The notes: a model not told the origin generated them from the letters alone. A stretch of DNA of 62,005 nucleotides from Butyrivibrio sp. (GCA_024690635.1 JAILOW010000124.1:1-62005), one strand, 5' to 3'; positions 32,901 to 43,099 are shown, counted from the stretch's first letter. A program made the numbers and translations.

Positions 32901-35900
32901 GATGCAGTCTTGTCGTTATCCTCAGCGTCATGAATCTCATAGCCTGAATCCACGGTGTTATCAGCGCTTCCGGCATCAGTGATGGTTCCGCTTGCTGTAG
33001 CAACAACAGTAAATCCATCGGGAAGCCAGTTTGCTGTAACCTTCTTTTCGCCCGTGCCGTCGCAGGTAAGAGCCTCACCGTCATAGGTCTTTTCATCACT
33101 GGGTGCTGTGAGGATTATCTCCGTATTATTTGCATATACCCAGAGATCTCCAAGCTCATCAGTGATACTGTAGTTACTTGCTTTATAATTGCCAAAGTCG
33201 ATGTCATAAGTGTTATCGGAATGACCAACTTCCGTCTGTGCACCATTAGGTGTAACAACTGCGCTCTCGCCGTTTATAAGTCCTGTAATGGATCCTTCGG
33301 AATTTGTAAGAGCTGTTCCATCGTAAGCCTTGGAGCCACCGCCTGTGGTAACGGTCGCAGCCTTAGGTGTTATGGTAAGCTGTCCGCCAACAGTCTTTAC
33401 CTTCTTGAAGCTGCCGGTCTGGTCTTTTCCGTTCTCATCATAGAACTTGTAGCCGCTCTGAACGATGTTGTTCTTGGTCTCTTCATCCTTAGGATTATCC
33501 TCAACGTTGGTGATAGAGCCTGCTGCCACAGCTTCATAAGTAAAGCCTTCAGGAAGTCCTGTTACTGTAACTTCGTTGTTTGTAAGAGGCTGTCCGTCAT
33601 ATTCCTTGGACTGACTTGCAGCGGTAAGAACCACTTCGTCAGTGTTATTTTCTGTAACTACGAGACGACCAACAGTTCCACTTACAACATAGTTGGATGA
33701 CTTAACAGATTCTTTTACAGACTCCCAGTCAAACTCGTAAGTGTTGTCGGATTCATCGATCTCAGTCTGTGTTCCGGTGATGGTAACTGGAACTGTCTCG
33801 CCGTTTACTAAAGTCACATCCTTGGAAGCATTCTTGTGATCTGCATCAAAGGATTCGATAACACTTCCGTCTGCATAGGTAATCTTAGCACCTGCAGTAA
33901 GAGGTGTTCCGTCATACTCCTTGGTTCCGCGATCTGTCACAATCTTTATCTGAACGGGATCGATCTTCAGAACTCCGTTTATAACTGTGATATTAGTAAA
34001 GTTATCTGTCTGGTCTTTGCCGTTTGCGTCATAGAACCTGAATCCTTCATCGACGATATTGTTCTTGGTTTCGCCTGTAGGATTGTCCTCAACGTTTGTG
34101 ATGCTTCCGGTTGCGGATGCCTCATAAGTAAAGCCTTCGGGAAGTCCGGTTACTGTAACTTTACTGTTTGTAAGTTCTGTTCCGTCATAGGTCTTGGAAT
34201 CATCTGCTGCAGCAACCTTGATCTCAAGGTCGCCGTTCCTTTTGATCTCCAAAGTTCCTACAGTTTCGGAAATCTCATAGTTTGACTTTTTAACGGTATC
34301 TTTTACCGCATCCCAGTCAAACTTGTAAGTGTTGTCGGAAGTACCAAACTCAGTCCTTGTTCCGGTGATGGTAACTGGAACTGTCTCGCCGTTTACTAAA
34401 GTCACATCCTTGGGAGCGTTCTTGTGATCAGCATCAAAGCTTGCTACCGTTGTACCCTCAGCATCTGTTATAACAGCGCCTGCTGTAAGAGGTGAGCCAT
34501 CATAAGCCTTTTCGCCATCATCGGTAACAATTGCAAATGCGGCGGGATTAATGGTGAGCTGTCCGCCAACCTTTGTTACGTTAGGATAATACGCTGTTAC
34601 ATTCTCACCGTTTGTATCATAGAACTTATAACCGTCATTTACTGTATTGTTTTTGGTTTCACCTGTAGGATTGTCCTCAACGTTTGTGATGCTTCCGGTT
34701 GCGTCTGCAACCCAGGTAAAGCCTTCAGGAAGTCCTATTGCGGTAACATAGCTGTTTGTAAGAGGCTGTCCGTCATAAGTCTTGGAATCATCTGCTGCGG
34801 TAAGGGTGATCTGTGCAGTTGAATTTGTTACATTAAGCTCTCCGCGGGTTTCAGATACATCATAGTTATCAGCCTTGGCTGTTGTACCTGCATCCTTGCT
34901 CCAGTCAAGCACGTAGGTATTCTTGGTAGAGCCAACATTCGTCTGGCTTCCTGTGATACTGATGTAAACAACCTCACCGTTAACCAGCTTAACCTGCTTT
35001 GCTTCATGATCATGCGCAGCAGAGATCTGAGTACTTTCAGATACATCCTCAGTTGTTCCGTCTTCCTTTTCCTTCTTTGTGGTTGCAGTTATTGTTGCTC
35101 CTGCAGTAAGAGGTGTTCCGTCGTATTCCTTTTCATCACCGTCTGTAACAATTGCGATGGAAGCTTTTTCTACCTTAAGTACTCCGACTACTCTTGAAAT
35201 GTTCTCTTCAGGGAAGTTATCTGTTACGTCCACCAAAGAGCCGTCTTCCTGCTTTTCGTAGATCTTAAGGTAATCTTCATCGACTACGTTTTCGCTTTCG
35301 CCATAGTCTGTGCGGCTTCCGGTTACATGTGTATCAACCTTGAACTTGTTAAGATCGATACCGCCAACGGTAACACTGTTAAACTCAAGAGGTGTTCCGT
35401 CGTAAACCTTGGTCTTGGATCCGGCTGTAAGTGTGATCTTGGCATCGGATCTTGTGATGGTAAGAGTTCCGAAATCCTCATGAAGAGTATAGTTTGTGCT
35501 GTTTACATTGCCCCAGTCAATAACTGCGGTATTGTTATGGAATCTGGTTGTATCGTCTGCGTTGTATTCGGTAACAGAACCTGTTGTAGTGTATGTTACC
35601 TTGTCCGCTTCTGCATCTATAAGGCCTGTAAGCGTAGTCTGAAGCGTATTTGTAAGTGCGGTTCCGTCGTAAGGCTTTGTAGCATCTCCTGTCTTTAATG
35701 TAATATCAAGAGGATTGATGACAAGTGTTCCTGCCTCTGTTGTTACGTTTGTAAAGTTTGCAGTCTTGTCTTCGCCATTTGCATCTCTGATAACATATCC
35801 TGCAGATACGGGATTGTTCTTTTCCTGTCCTTCCTTCCAGCTCTCGGATACATTGGTGATTGAGCCTGTTGCTGTTGCTTCAAGTGTAAATCCTTCAGGA

Positions 35901-38900
35901 AGTCCATCTGGTGTTACAGTAGGTGCAGTAAGAGCTTCTCCGGTGTAATCTGAAACCGCAGAATCAGCAGTAAGAGTAATAAGGCTGTCATTTTCTTCAA
36001 TTGTAAGAGTTCCCTTACTTCCGCTTACTGTATAGTTACTCTCTGTTGCAGTTGCGCCTGCATCCTCACTCCAGTCAAACTCATAACCGTTCTCACTGCT
36101 TCCGATCTCGGTCTGTGATCCCTTGATGGTTACATAAACAGTCTCACCATTTATGAGATCTACCTTCCAAGACGCGTTTGCGTGGTTATCAGGAATATCG
36201 GTTGTTTCTGATGTTTCGCCGCTTGTTGCAACTACTGTTGCTCCCTTTGTAAGAGCTGTTCCGTCGTAGTCTTTTGTTTCTCCGTCAGTGGTGATGCTGA
36301 TGCTTGCAGGAGTGATCTGAAGCTTTCCGGGTACCCTGTTGATGTTGAGATTTGCGGTAACATCATCGCCCGCTTCATTTGTAATAACCAGAACTTCCGC
36401 ATTGGCTGTAACTTCGCCATCGGAAACATTGGTAACAGTCTTGGTGGACTTGTGCTCGCCAAGATGGTAGCCCTTAGGAAGAGGAGATACTTCTACTGTT
36501 GCACCGTGAGACTGACCGTCATATACGAAGGTTCCGCCTGTGGTGGTTACAGTGATCTCTTCAGCATATTCATTTACAGTAAGTGTTCCCTTGGTTCCGC
36601 TTACAGTATAGTTACCCTGAAGAGCTGTTGTTCCTGCAGCTTCGCTCCAGTCAAAGCTATAGGTATTTTCGGAATTGCCAACTTCAGTCCTTGTACCTGT
36701 GATGGTCACGTAAACTACTTCGCCGTTAATAAGATCTATCTTCTGAGGCGCATTTCCATGATCACCTGCTACAGGTGTGGTAACGGTAGTCTCGCCGCTT
36801 GTTGCAGTTACTGTTGCGCCTGCTGTAAGAGCTGTTCCGTCATAGGTCTTTTCTCCGTCAAGGGTTTCTATATTTATCTCTGCAGCCTTGATCTTGATCT
36901 TACCGTTAACGTAACGGATATTAAGCTTACTTGTTACATCTTTTTCCTGCGCATTCCAGATAACCAGCTGATCTGCGGTTGCTGTCTTTTCGCCGTCAGA
37001 TACATTGGTTACTGATGCAGTTGTGCCAACTTCATGAACTGTATAACCATCGGGAAGGTCGATATCCTGAACTTCACCTGTATGGCTCTGACCATCATAA
37101 GTAAACTCGCCGCCTGTTGTTGTTACAACGATCTCTTTCGCATACTCATTTACGGAAAGAGTTCCCTCGGTTCCGCTTACTGTATAGTTGCTCTCAAGAG
37201 CTGTTGATCCTGCTGCCTTACTCCAGTCAAAGGAATAAGTATTCTGGGAATCACCAACCTCTGTCTGAGATCCTGTAACAGTTACATAAACAACTTCGCC
37301 GTTTATAAGATCGATCTTTTGAGGTTCGTTTCCATGACTCTCGGGAATAGGTGTGGAAACAGTTGTCTCGCCACTTGTTGCGGTTACAGATGCGGCTGCG
37401 GTAAGAGGCTGTCCGTCATAGGTCTTTTCACCGTCCAATGTATTGATGGTGATCTCTGCAGCCTTGATCTTGATCTTGCCGTTCACATATTTGATATTGA
37501 GCTTACTTGTTACATCTTTCTCCTGCTCATTCCAGATAACCAGCTGATCTGCTGTTGCTGTCTTTTCTCCGTCAGAAACATTTTTAACTGATGCAGTTGT
37601 GCCAACTTCATGAACTGTATAGCCTTCAGGAAGCTTGATGTCCTGAACTTCACCGGTATGGCTCTGGCCATCATAAGTAAACTCGCCGCCTGTTGTTGTT
37701 ACAACGATCTCTTTTGCATACTCCGTAACGGTAAGGCTTCCTTTGGAAACATCACCTTCCTTATAGTTCTTTTCAAGCGCTGTATTTCTTTCATCAGACC
37801 AGTCGATTAAATATCCGTTCTCTGAAGTTCCAACCTCGGTCTGTGTTCCTGTTATCTTTGCATAAACGATCTCGCCGTTAATAAGCTCTACTGCCTTGAC
37901 TGCATTTCCATGATCCGCAGCAAATTCTGTTTCCTTGGTAGTAGCTGCGCTCTTTGCAGTGAATGTTCCGCCTGCTGTAAGAGGCTTGCCGTCATAGACC
38001 TTGTCATCCGCATCCGTATTGATGTCGATGGTTGCCTTGTTTATAACGAGAGTATCGTTTTCATACTTGATATTAAGGATTTCTGTAACATCATCGCCTG
38101 CGCTGTTTCTGATAACCAGATGGTCACAGGTTGCAGTAATAGCTTCATCTGTAGCATCCTTTGCCTTGGCATCCGAAGTCATGGTCTCTACAGTGTAGAT
38201 GCCCGGAAGACCGTCGATAGCCACTGTTGCGGCATGCTCTTTTCCGTCATAAGTAAAGGTTCCTGCTGTTGTAGTAACAGTGATCTCTCCCGCATAATCT
38301 GTAACAGTAAGAGTTCCAAGCTCATCAGTGATGTTATAGTTTACTTTCTTTGCTGTTGTTCCTTCAGCATCCCAGTCGATAGCATAGGTATTATCTGAAG
38401 ATCCAACTTCGGTCTGTGATCCGGTTACTTCATAAGAAACTGTTTCACCGGTCAAAAGACCTGTCACTGTGATCTCATCTTTTGTAAGAGCGGTGCCGTC
38501 ATAGCTCTTTTCATCAGATCCTGTGGTTATGGTAACTTCCAAAGGATTGATGGTAAGTCTCATGCTCTGAGTGTCATCGCTTGTGGTATCTATTACAAAA
38601 TCAACATCCTCGAATTTAGTGCTTGTGCTGTTAAAGTCATTGACATCCAGGTACTCGGTTGCAGCAACAATAACATTTCCGCTTGCATCGCGGGCAACAT
38701 TCGTAGCTACAGCGCCGTCGCCTGTATACTCAACATCGGAGGCACTAAATTCACCGCTATCGATGGCATCAATCAGATTGCCGTCTGCATCGGTATAGGT
38801 TGCGGATACAACTTCGAATCCCTTGCATTCCTGGGACTGTCCGTTGTAATCCTTTTCATCTCCAAGGCCCTTAACTTTTACAGTTAAAGTTACAGGAGTG

Positions 38901-41900
38901 TAGATCGCATAGAGGATATTTGCCTTGGGATTTTCAGGGTCCTTTTTGTTGATGTTATCCGCTGCAACGATATCGGTAAGCTTAACCTTAAGACCGCTTC
39001 CGTCTGCCTGAGTATTCCAGGAAGTCTGGATGTAGCCCTTTTTGTTGTAAACTGCGCCAAGTGCAGCTTCAAGCTTCTGGTTTACAAGAAGGCCTTCACG
39101 CTTGTACTGCTTATTTCCGATACTTTCAAATCCGGTGGGAACAGTAGAGGCAGTCACTTCACTTGTAGGAGCATTGGGGTGAAGGGTGATGGCTGTTTTC
39201 TCATCTTCTCCGCCTATTGAACCGGTGTCAGCATATTTTGCCGTAATAACAACGCAAAGGAATTCTTCGTCACCGACAGTTACCTTCTCGCCGTTATTGG
39301 CGTTTATCACATCCGTATCAATATGGAATACTTCATTTGGAAGGTAGGTCTTATTATCAATACCTGTAACCTCCCAGCCCACAAAGCTGTAGCCCTCGTT
39401 TGCTTTTGGAGGAGCTGCTGCTACTGCAGAAGTATTTGTTCCGTAGCTGTACTCAGGTATAAATTCATTTCCGTTTGTAAAAGAGCCGTTCTCGCCGGAT
39501 CTGTAGACGAGCTTAATAACGCCCTGGTATCTCCAATGAGCATACAGAACTGTCTTTTTGGTTATTCTTCCATACTTGAACTCAGTCTTGTTATCAATGT
39601 ACCAGCCAATGAGCTCAAAACCGTCCTTCTTAACGCCGGTGATCAGATTGTTTCTCTCAACAGGCTCTGTGGAATCAACTTCAAATGTGGCCACATCTCC
39701 GGTAAGGTGGATCTTGCCTGCGTTGATACCGTTTAATAACTGATTGATGTATTCTCCGCCTTCGGGATGAAGAACAACCTCATACTTTACAGGCTTGTAA
39801 ACGCCGTAAACAACAGCGCCGCCATCAGGCATGGTGGAATCAAAGCTGAACTTTTTATTCTCTTCTCCTTCAGGTCCCTTGTACCAGTCAAAGCCGTATC
39901 CATCCTTTTCAGGAGCATAGGTCTTGCCTACGATCTTTGCCATCTTGCCGGCTTCATCATTTACATTCTTAAGAACCTGCTCATAAGGAATACCGCTTAT
40001 CTTATCCTCGGTAATATCTCCTGTTACGGGATCAACGAGCCTGATGGTAAGGTCGAATTTCTTTCTCTCATGAAGGATATACAGGTTCTGGTTTTCATCT
40101 ATAGTATCCACACCGGGTCCGTTGGGATTTTCTCTGGGATCATGGCATTGGGGCCAGCTTCTCCAGGAGGTATTGTTAAGACTATAGGAGCTTAAATATC
40201 TTGCAACATTAAAACCGGTATATTTATTGGTAAAATCAAAACCGTAATCTTCCAAAGGTGTGGCATTGGCAGCCTTAGTTATATCTAAAGTATATTCTCC
40301 TTCAAGGTTCTGCTTGAAGTGGTAAGCCATATACGGCCTGTTATTATCCTTGCCCGTTGCATAGAGAGTATGTGTTCTCAAGAAAGTGTCAAGGAATGTT
40401 GTTCTTGAACCTGTAGCAGTGTCTCCTGAATGGGAATCATACCAGTCATACTCTGAAGGCCATGGATACTGACTGTCAAATTTCTGTCCGTATAAGCGCT
40501 CATATTTCTTATATTCATTCCAGCTTTTACTGTATGAACGGGTATATCTGGTTCCGTCGTATCTTATTCCGTTGCCGTATGTCCAGTACCTGCTTCCGGG
40601 ATAACCGTGACGTGTCAGCGGAACATATGTCCCGTTCACCAAGCCATACTGAGTACCGCTGGTGCTGGTGGTTGCTGTATATTTATAATCATACAGCTGG
40701 AATGTTATGGTTACCTTCCTGCGCTGCACATATACATTGACGATGGTGCCGCCGTCAGCTTTTACCTGAGTGGTGTCTCTTCCCTTGGAGTCTTTTATCT
40801 CAACTCTGCTTCCAAGAGTAGTATCATAAGCAAATCCAATGTCAGTCTTATTTGTATCGGTATTTTTGATTCCGCCCACTGTATTTCCGGAGTTGTCAGC
40901 CACATTATTAGTGCTCCAGGTCTTCCTGTTTGCACCTGTGCCTGCCGCAACAGTGATTGTATTATTTGAAAAAGATGTGGTGATGGTTGAGTCGGTACTT
41001 ACACCCTCGATCTTCTTGCTGTAAGCGTAGTCATAGTTATTTCCGCCTTCAACCGACTGATACCATACAGCAATGCTAAAGGATGATTCAGGCTCTGCTT
41101 TCCATGTGCCGTAAAGATAAAGCTCCATCTTTTCCTGAGCTTCAGGGATCGTGCTAATGATGTCATCATAAGCAGATGTAAGCTTATCGCCGTTTTCATC
41201 AGCAAAAGCAGTACCTGTTTCAGTTCTTGACCAGCCTTTGAATTTATAACCCTTACGGGTAGGATTGCCGTTTGCTTCCATTGACTTGATAACGGCGTTT
41301 CCAAGTTTTTCGTTTTCTTCAAGATAAACGGGACCTGTGAAGGTTGATCCGCTTCCGTTTCCTTCGAATCTGATCCAATAAGCCTTTACGGTTACTGCAA
41401 AGAGATAGATGCTGTCAAGGCCTGCTGCCTCTGCGGCTGCTGCCTCCTGTCCAAGATCGATCTCTTTATAGATTGTTGTTCCGTTCTTTTCCTTTGCCCA
41501 GCCTTTGAAAGCTCTTCCTGCAGCTGCAGGGATCTTATGCTGATCATCATCAAAGTTGTACTTAAGATCTTCGCCGGGCTGTTTGTGAACTGCGTCAACG
41601 CGCCAGATCTCGCCGTCGGTTCCGATAAATGTTACATAGTAAGTAACGCTGAATACAGGATAGATATCCACAACAGCCTCAGCGGTAACATCGCCTACTG
41701 TATACTTGCCGTCAGGATATTCACTGTCAGCATCCTTAAACTCCACCTTGTTTTCAGGCTTTGTGTTGTTGCCGTCAATATACCATCCTGCAAATTCATG
41801 ATTGGCAGGAATTGTGGGAATACCCACGTTGGCTATTACGTCGTCCTTCTTTACAAGCTTGGAATAGAAAGGCTCAGCGCCGGTTTCTGCAGCCTTTTCC

Positions 41901-43099
41901 TTGGAAACATCATAGAATCTGTAGGTTGCAACCTCACGCTGTGTATTGTTATTGTCATTACCTTCACCAACGATGATGAATATAGAGAACTCATTTATCT
42001 CAAACTCTGCGCCTGTGGCAACGGTTGTCTCCTCGCCGCCTACCTTTGTTTCCTTTGTGGAAACGTCGGCATCTGAGATCTCTTTTACTTCTCCGCCATG
42101 CTCATGGAGAACTGCAAAGCTTTCACCCTCGATGGTTTCCTTTAAAGTGATGGAAACCTGAACAAACTTTGCATCTGCAGGCTGAAACTCTTCCTCGCCC
42201 TTCATGAACTTGATGTCAACAGCCTTTGCGGAAGTGGCATTTTTCTTAACTTCCTGAGCTTTTTCAAGGGCTGTTTCATCATCTACATATCCTGCAACGA
42301 TCTTTGTTCCTGCCGGGAAAAGACCTTCCTCTGCAGTCACGGATACGATAAGATCGCCAACTTCATTATCTTCAATGGATACAGCAGGCATCAGCTCGGC
42401 TATATTCTCAGCTGCTATGAAGTTTGCGGTATATGTGACATCTTCTTTAACATCACAAGGAACGAAGGTGGCCTCTGCGCAAACCTGTGCTCCATCTTCA
42501 TCTGTCCATCCTGCAAATGTGTAATTGTCATTCCATGGGATTGCTGTGGCGCCGGAGAATTCAGCGTCCTCGTTATTGATATCAACAGTTTCTTCCGAAG
42601 CAGAAACTTTACCGCCCTTTGTAGCCTTGTAGGTTACGGTTACAAGCTTCTCTTTAACTGTCTCTTCCTCTTTTTCGATCATTTCGGAGCTCTCAGCGGA
42701 AGCCTCCTCAGAAGCTTCTTCTGCTGCCTCTTCCGAAATATCCTGTGAAGAATCGATGCCAGACTCGTCATTTAAAGCGCCCTCACCCTCTTCAGGTAAA
42801 GCCGCTTCCCCAGTCTCCTCATCTTCTTCATCATCCGCGGAAGCATCTTCCTCGTCATCTGCTTCCTCGTCATCTGCTTCCTCGTCATCTGCTTCCTCGT
42901 CGGAATCCTCCTCGGTATCCTCATCCGGATACTCGAAAATGGAGTCATCCTCATCTTCGTTTTCCTCGATACGTTTTGCCAGTTCGTCGGTATCCTCTAC
43001 CGCATAGACCTTGGTGTTTGCGAAATCACTTCCAAAAGTGGTCAACACCAGAGCCAAAGACAGTATGAATGCCAAAACTCTCTTAAAGCCTTTACGCAT
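29993..43099 (-). CDS. 4,368-residue secreted YDG/InlB-repeat surface protein
   Basis: One of the largest bacterial proteins by length. It has a signal peptide (1-34, ending near VYA), an acidic Glu/Asp tract (40-135), a Ser/Glu tract, and InlB B-type beta-grasp units (FAGWTDEDG, FAGWYIDGN, FKGWAKE, FKGWSRTETG). An aromatic-rich module follows (about 700-1000). Residues about 1410-4210 hold 29 units that open with a YDG-like motif (26 exact YDG; one YNG, one YTG, one YNR), 80-100 residues each. The C-terminus has two VLGARR motifs, a membrane helix (about 4335-4352) and GKKRDEDQDKDNDNDQ. No LPXTG is present. The start at 43099 is ATG with GGAGG nine bases upstream. It follows a 77-residue WQG protein by 63 bases. 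Likely a long stalk for adhesion. Confidence 0.88.
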   Translation of the reverse strand: MRKGFKRVLAFILSLALVLTTFGSDFANTKVYAVEDTDELAKRIEENEDEDDSIFEYPDEDTEEDSDEEADDEEADDEEADDEEDASADDEEDEETGEAALPEEGEGALNDESGIDSSQDISEEAAEEASEEASAESSEMIEKEEETVKEKLVTVTYKATKGGKVSASEETVDINNEDAEFSGATAIPWNDNYTFAGWTDEDGAQVCAEATFVPCDVKEDVTYTANFIAAENIAELMPAVSIEDNEVGDLIVSVTAEEGLFPAGTKIVAGYVDDETALEKAQEVKKNATSAKAVDIKFMKGEEEFQPADAKFVQVSITLKETIEGESFAVLHEHGGEVKEISDADVSTKETKVGGEETTVATGAEFEINEFSIFIIVGEGNDNNNTQREVATYRFYDVSKEKAAETGAEPFYSKLVKKDDVIANVGIPTIPANHEFAGWYIDGNNTKPENKVEFKDADSEYPDGKYTVGDVTAEAVVDIYPVFSVTYYVTFIGTDGEIWRVDAVHKQPGEDLKYNFDDDQHKIPAAAGRAFKGWAKEKNGTTIYKEIDLGQEAAAAEAAGLDSIYLFAVTVKAYWIRFEGNGSGSTFTGPVYLEENEKLGNAVIKSMEANGNPTRKGYKFKGWSRTETGTAFADENGDKLTSAYDDIISTIPEAQEKMELYLYGTWKAEPESSFSIAVWYQSVEGGNNYDYAYSKKIEGVSTDSTITTSFSNNTITVAAGTGANRKTWSTNNVADNSGNTVGGIKNTDTNKTDIGFAYDTTLGSRVEIKDSKGRDTTQVKADGGTIVNVYVQRRKVTITFQLYDYKYTATTSTSGTQYGLVNGTYVPLTRHGYPGSRYWTYGNGIRYDGTRYTRSYSKSWNEYKKYERLYGQKFDSQYPWPSEYDWYDSHSGDTATGSRTTFLDTFLRTHTLYATGKDNNRPYMAYHFKQNLEGEYTLDITKAANATPLEDYGFDFTNKYTGFNVARYLSSYSLNNTSWRSWPQCHDPRENPNGPGVDTIDENQNLYILHERKKFDLTIRLVDPVTGDITEDKISGIPYEQVLKNVNDEAGKMAKIVGKTYAPEKDGYGFDWYKGPEGEENKKFSFDSTMPDGGAVVYGVYKPVKYEVVLHPEGGEYINQLLNGINAGKIHLTGDVATFEVDSTEPVERNNLITGVKKDGFELIGWYIDNKTEFKYGRITKKTVLYAHWRYQGVIKLVYRSGENGSFTNGNEFIPEYSYGTNTSAVAAAPPKANEGYSFVGWEVTGIDNKTYLPNEVFHIDTDVINANNGEKVTVGDEEFLCVVITAKYADTGSIGGEDEKTAITLHPNAPTSEVTASTVPTGFESIGNKQYKREGLLVNQKLEAALGAVYNKKGYIQTSWNTQADGSGLKVKLTDIVAADNINKKDPENPKANILYAIYTPVTLTVKVKGLGDEKDYNGQSQECKGFEVVSATYTDADGNLIDAIDSGEFSASDVEYTGDGAVATNVARDASGNVIVAATEYLDVNDFNSTSTKFEDVDFVIDTTSDDTQSMRLTINPLEVTITTGSDEKSYDGTALTKDEITVTGLLTGETVSYEVTGSQTEVGSSDNTYAIDWDAEGTTAKKVNYNITDELGTLTVTDYAGEITVTTTAGTFTYDGKEHAATVAIDGLPGIYTVETMTSDAKAKDATDEAITATCDHLVIRNSAGDDVTEILNIKYENDTLVINKATIDINTDADDKVYDGKPLTAGGTFTAKSAATTKETEFAADHGNAVKAVELINGEIVYAKITGTQTEVGTSENGYLIDWSDERNTALEKNYKEGDVSKGSLTVTEYAKEIVVTTTGGEFTYDGQSHTGEVQDIKLPEGYTVHEVGTTASVKNVSDGEKTATADQLVIWNEQEKDVTSKLNIKYVNGKIKIKAAEITINTLDGEKTYDGQPLTAAASVTATSGETTVSTPIPESHGNEPQKIDLINGEVVYVTVTGSQTEVGDSQNTYSFDWSKAAGSTALESNYTVSGTEGTLSVNEYAKEIVVTTTGGEFTYDGQSHTGEVQDIDLPDGYTVHEVGTTASVTNVSDGEKTATADQLVIWNAQEKDVTSKLNIRYVNGKIKIKAAEINIETLDGEKTYDGTALTAGATVTATSGETTVTTPVAGDHGNAPQKIDLINGEVVYVTITGTRTEVGNSENTYSFDWSEAAGTTALQGNYTVSGTKGTLTVNEYAEEITVTTTGGTFVYDGQSHGATVEVSPLPKGYHLGEHKSTKTVTNVSDGEVTANAEVLVITNEAGDDVTANLNINRVPGKLQITPASISITTDGETKDYDGTALTKGATVVATSGETSETTDIPDNHANASWKVDLINGETVYVTIKGSQTEIGSSENGYEFDWSEDAGATATESNYTVSGSKGTLTIEENDSLITLTADSAVSDYTGEALTAPTVTPDGLPEGFTLEATATGSITNVSESWKEGQEKNNPVSAGYVIRDANGEDKTANFTNVTTEAGTLVINPLDITLKTGDATKPYDGTALTNTLQTTLTGLIDAEADKVTYTTTGSVTEYNADDTTRFHNNTAVIDWGNVNSTNYTLHEDFGTLTITRSDAKITLTAGSKTKVYDGTPLEFNSVTVGGIDLNKFKVDTHVTGSRTDYGESENVVDEDYLKIYEKQEDGSLVDVTDNFPEENISRVVGVLKVEKASIAIVTDGDEKEYDGTPLTAGATITATTKKEKEDGTTEDVSESTQISAAHDHEAKQVKLVNGEVVYISITGSQTNVGSTKNTYVLDWSKDAGTTAKADNYDVSETRGELNVTNSTAQITLTAADDSKTYDGQPLTNSYVTAIGLPEGFTWVADATGSITNVEDNPTGETKNNTVNDGYKFYDTNGENVTAYYPNVTKVGGQLTINPAAFAIVTDDGEKAYDGSPLTAGAVITDAEGTTVASFDADHKNAPKDVTLVNGETVPVTITGTRTEFGTSDNTYKFDWDAVKDTVKKSNYEISETVGTLEIKRNGDLEIKVAAADDSKTYDGTELTNSKVTVTGLPEGFTYEASATGSITNVEDNPTGETKNNIVDEGFRFYDANGKDQTDNFTNITVINGVLKIDPVQIKIVTDRGTKEYDGTPLTAGAKITYADGSVIESFDADHKNASKDVTLVNGETVPVTITGTQTEIDESDNTYEFDWESVKESVKSSNYVVSGTVGRLVVTENNTDEVVLTAASQSKEYDGQPLTNNEVTVTGLPEGFTYEAVAAGSITNVEDNPKDEETKNNIVQSGYKFYDENGKDQTGSFKKVKTVGGQLTITPKAATVTTGGGSKAYDGTALTNSEGSITGLINGESAVVTPNGAQTEVGHSDNTYDIDFGNYKASNYSITDELGDLWVYANNTEIILTAPSDEKTYDGEALTCDGTGEKKVTANWLPDGFTVVATASGTITDAGSADNTVDSGYEIHDAEDNDKTASFTNIKTAVGTLTVNKAPITVTTGTKEFEYDGTEHSYDDETEIDGIIEKEKASVSAKTNVTVTEVGETKTNTADITWGGVNPDNYERTNAYGTISVAANTTEILLTAASDEKEYDGEPLTNTTVTYDKSKLPEGFKVAAEAGGSITDYKDNADDNNPVKDNYQILQKVGEEWVDKTSSFSGIKTKAGTIKITKKPVTLSTGSQSKGYDGQPLIWDKETELTGIIDRDKDTVTYKTTGSQTEVNDNDDNRYHNNTAVINWNNVDPDNYQVTEEFGTLTVTRSTAEIIITTFDDSKAYDGSPLTSDGTYTDESKVKVTGLPDDFTHKVTVSGTITHVVENDVLNEVTEYHFYDKDGNEKTESLAEPTIVRGKLSITPAELIISTGSKEFDYDGNVHTYDDETEVSGLKGYDAQSGIEVHAIAEVTEYGEEKDNEYGEISWGDVQSDDYDVTPSLGKISVKKNSTAKITVTAPSDEKVYDGKPLTADGSASNKSFVVEGVPEGFTWEAVATGSATNVADSKEGNNPVGTFKILKNGVDKTDSFEAENITKTAGTLTITPAQISIKTDSARKMYDGTPLRAGATVEASENRKKISKDDYNKEIEVVLVNDETATIKLITSITDVTPSTDNDYSFTFVTADKDNYEIVSDKGQLEIYDRGEDAFVVKASVETVDVPYIADTWKDFDFKLTCEAKEPSVIEEIVEELTRFFANLFGFVSHAKMNEDDVITLTPIEGGAEFRVSGVKVKTAERDAGTYTMTMDFSKAKVLDPEDNVVTGQFRFVEDEENMGQLIIERAGVKAHTGSATRVYNRRALTKNVAYMVAADDAPEAVKAELKNVKLKATGTITEVGSTPNTYEVVSWGNVNSENYDVTPDLGTLRVTPDDTGDDPTPIDDDPVPTAATPIPGAVVLGARREESAGDGAAVLGARRGKTEDTTNDPARMLAILIAAAAAITLIVTGKKRDEDQDKDNDNDQ
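36440..37740 (-). repeat. 576-bp tandem repeat inside the giant gene
   Basis: The DNA around 37014-37147 recurs around 37590-37724 with only a few changes, a period of 576 bp (192 codons, two YDG units). A third, more diverged unit lies upstream near 36440. The near identity shows recent duplication or gene conversion and gives a site for copy-number change by recombination. Confidence 0.75.
42850..42901 (-). repeat. 15-bp repeat encoding an acidic tract
   Basis: The plus-strand unit CCTCGTCATCTGCTT repeats a little over three times and encodes EADDE units in the N-terminal acidic region. Slippage would change the protein by five residues and keep the frame. Confidence 0.8.

Noticed and set aside
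41537..42076. 179-residue plus-strand frame antisense to the giant gene
   Set aside because: It has no ribosome site or known motif and follows the codon pattern of the minus-strand repeats; similar antisense frames recur with each repeat.
42850..42901. Short regular repeats considered as a CRISPR array
   Set aside because: The 15-bp units are contiguous, without spacers, and in frame with the acidic tract of the giant protein.
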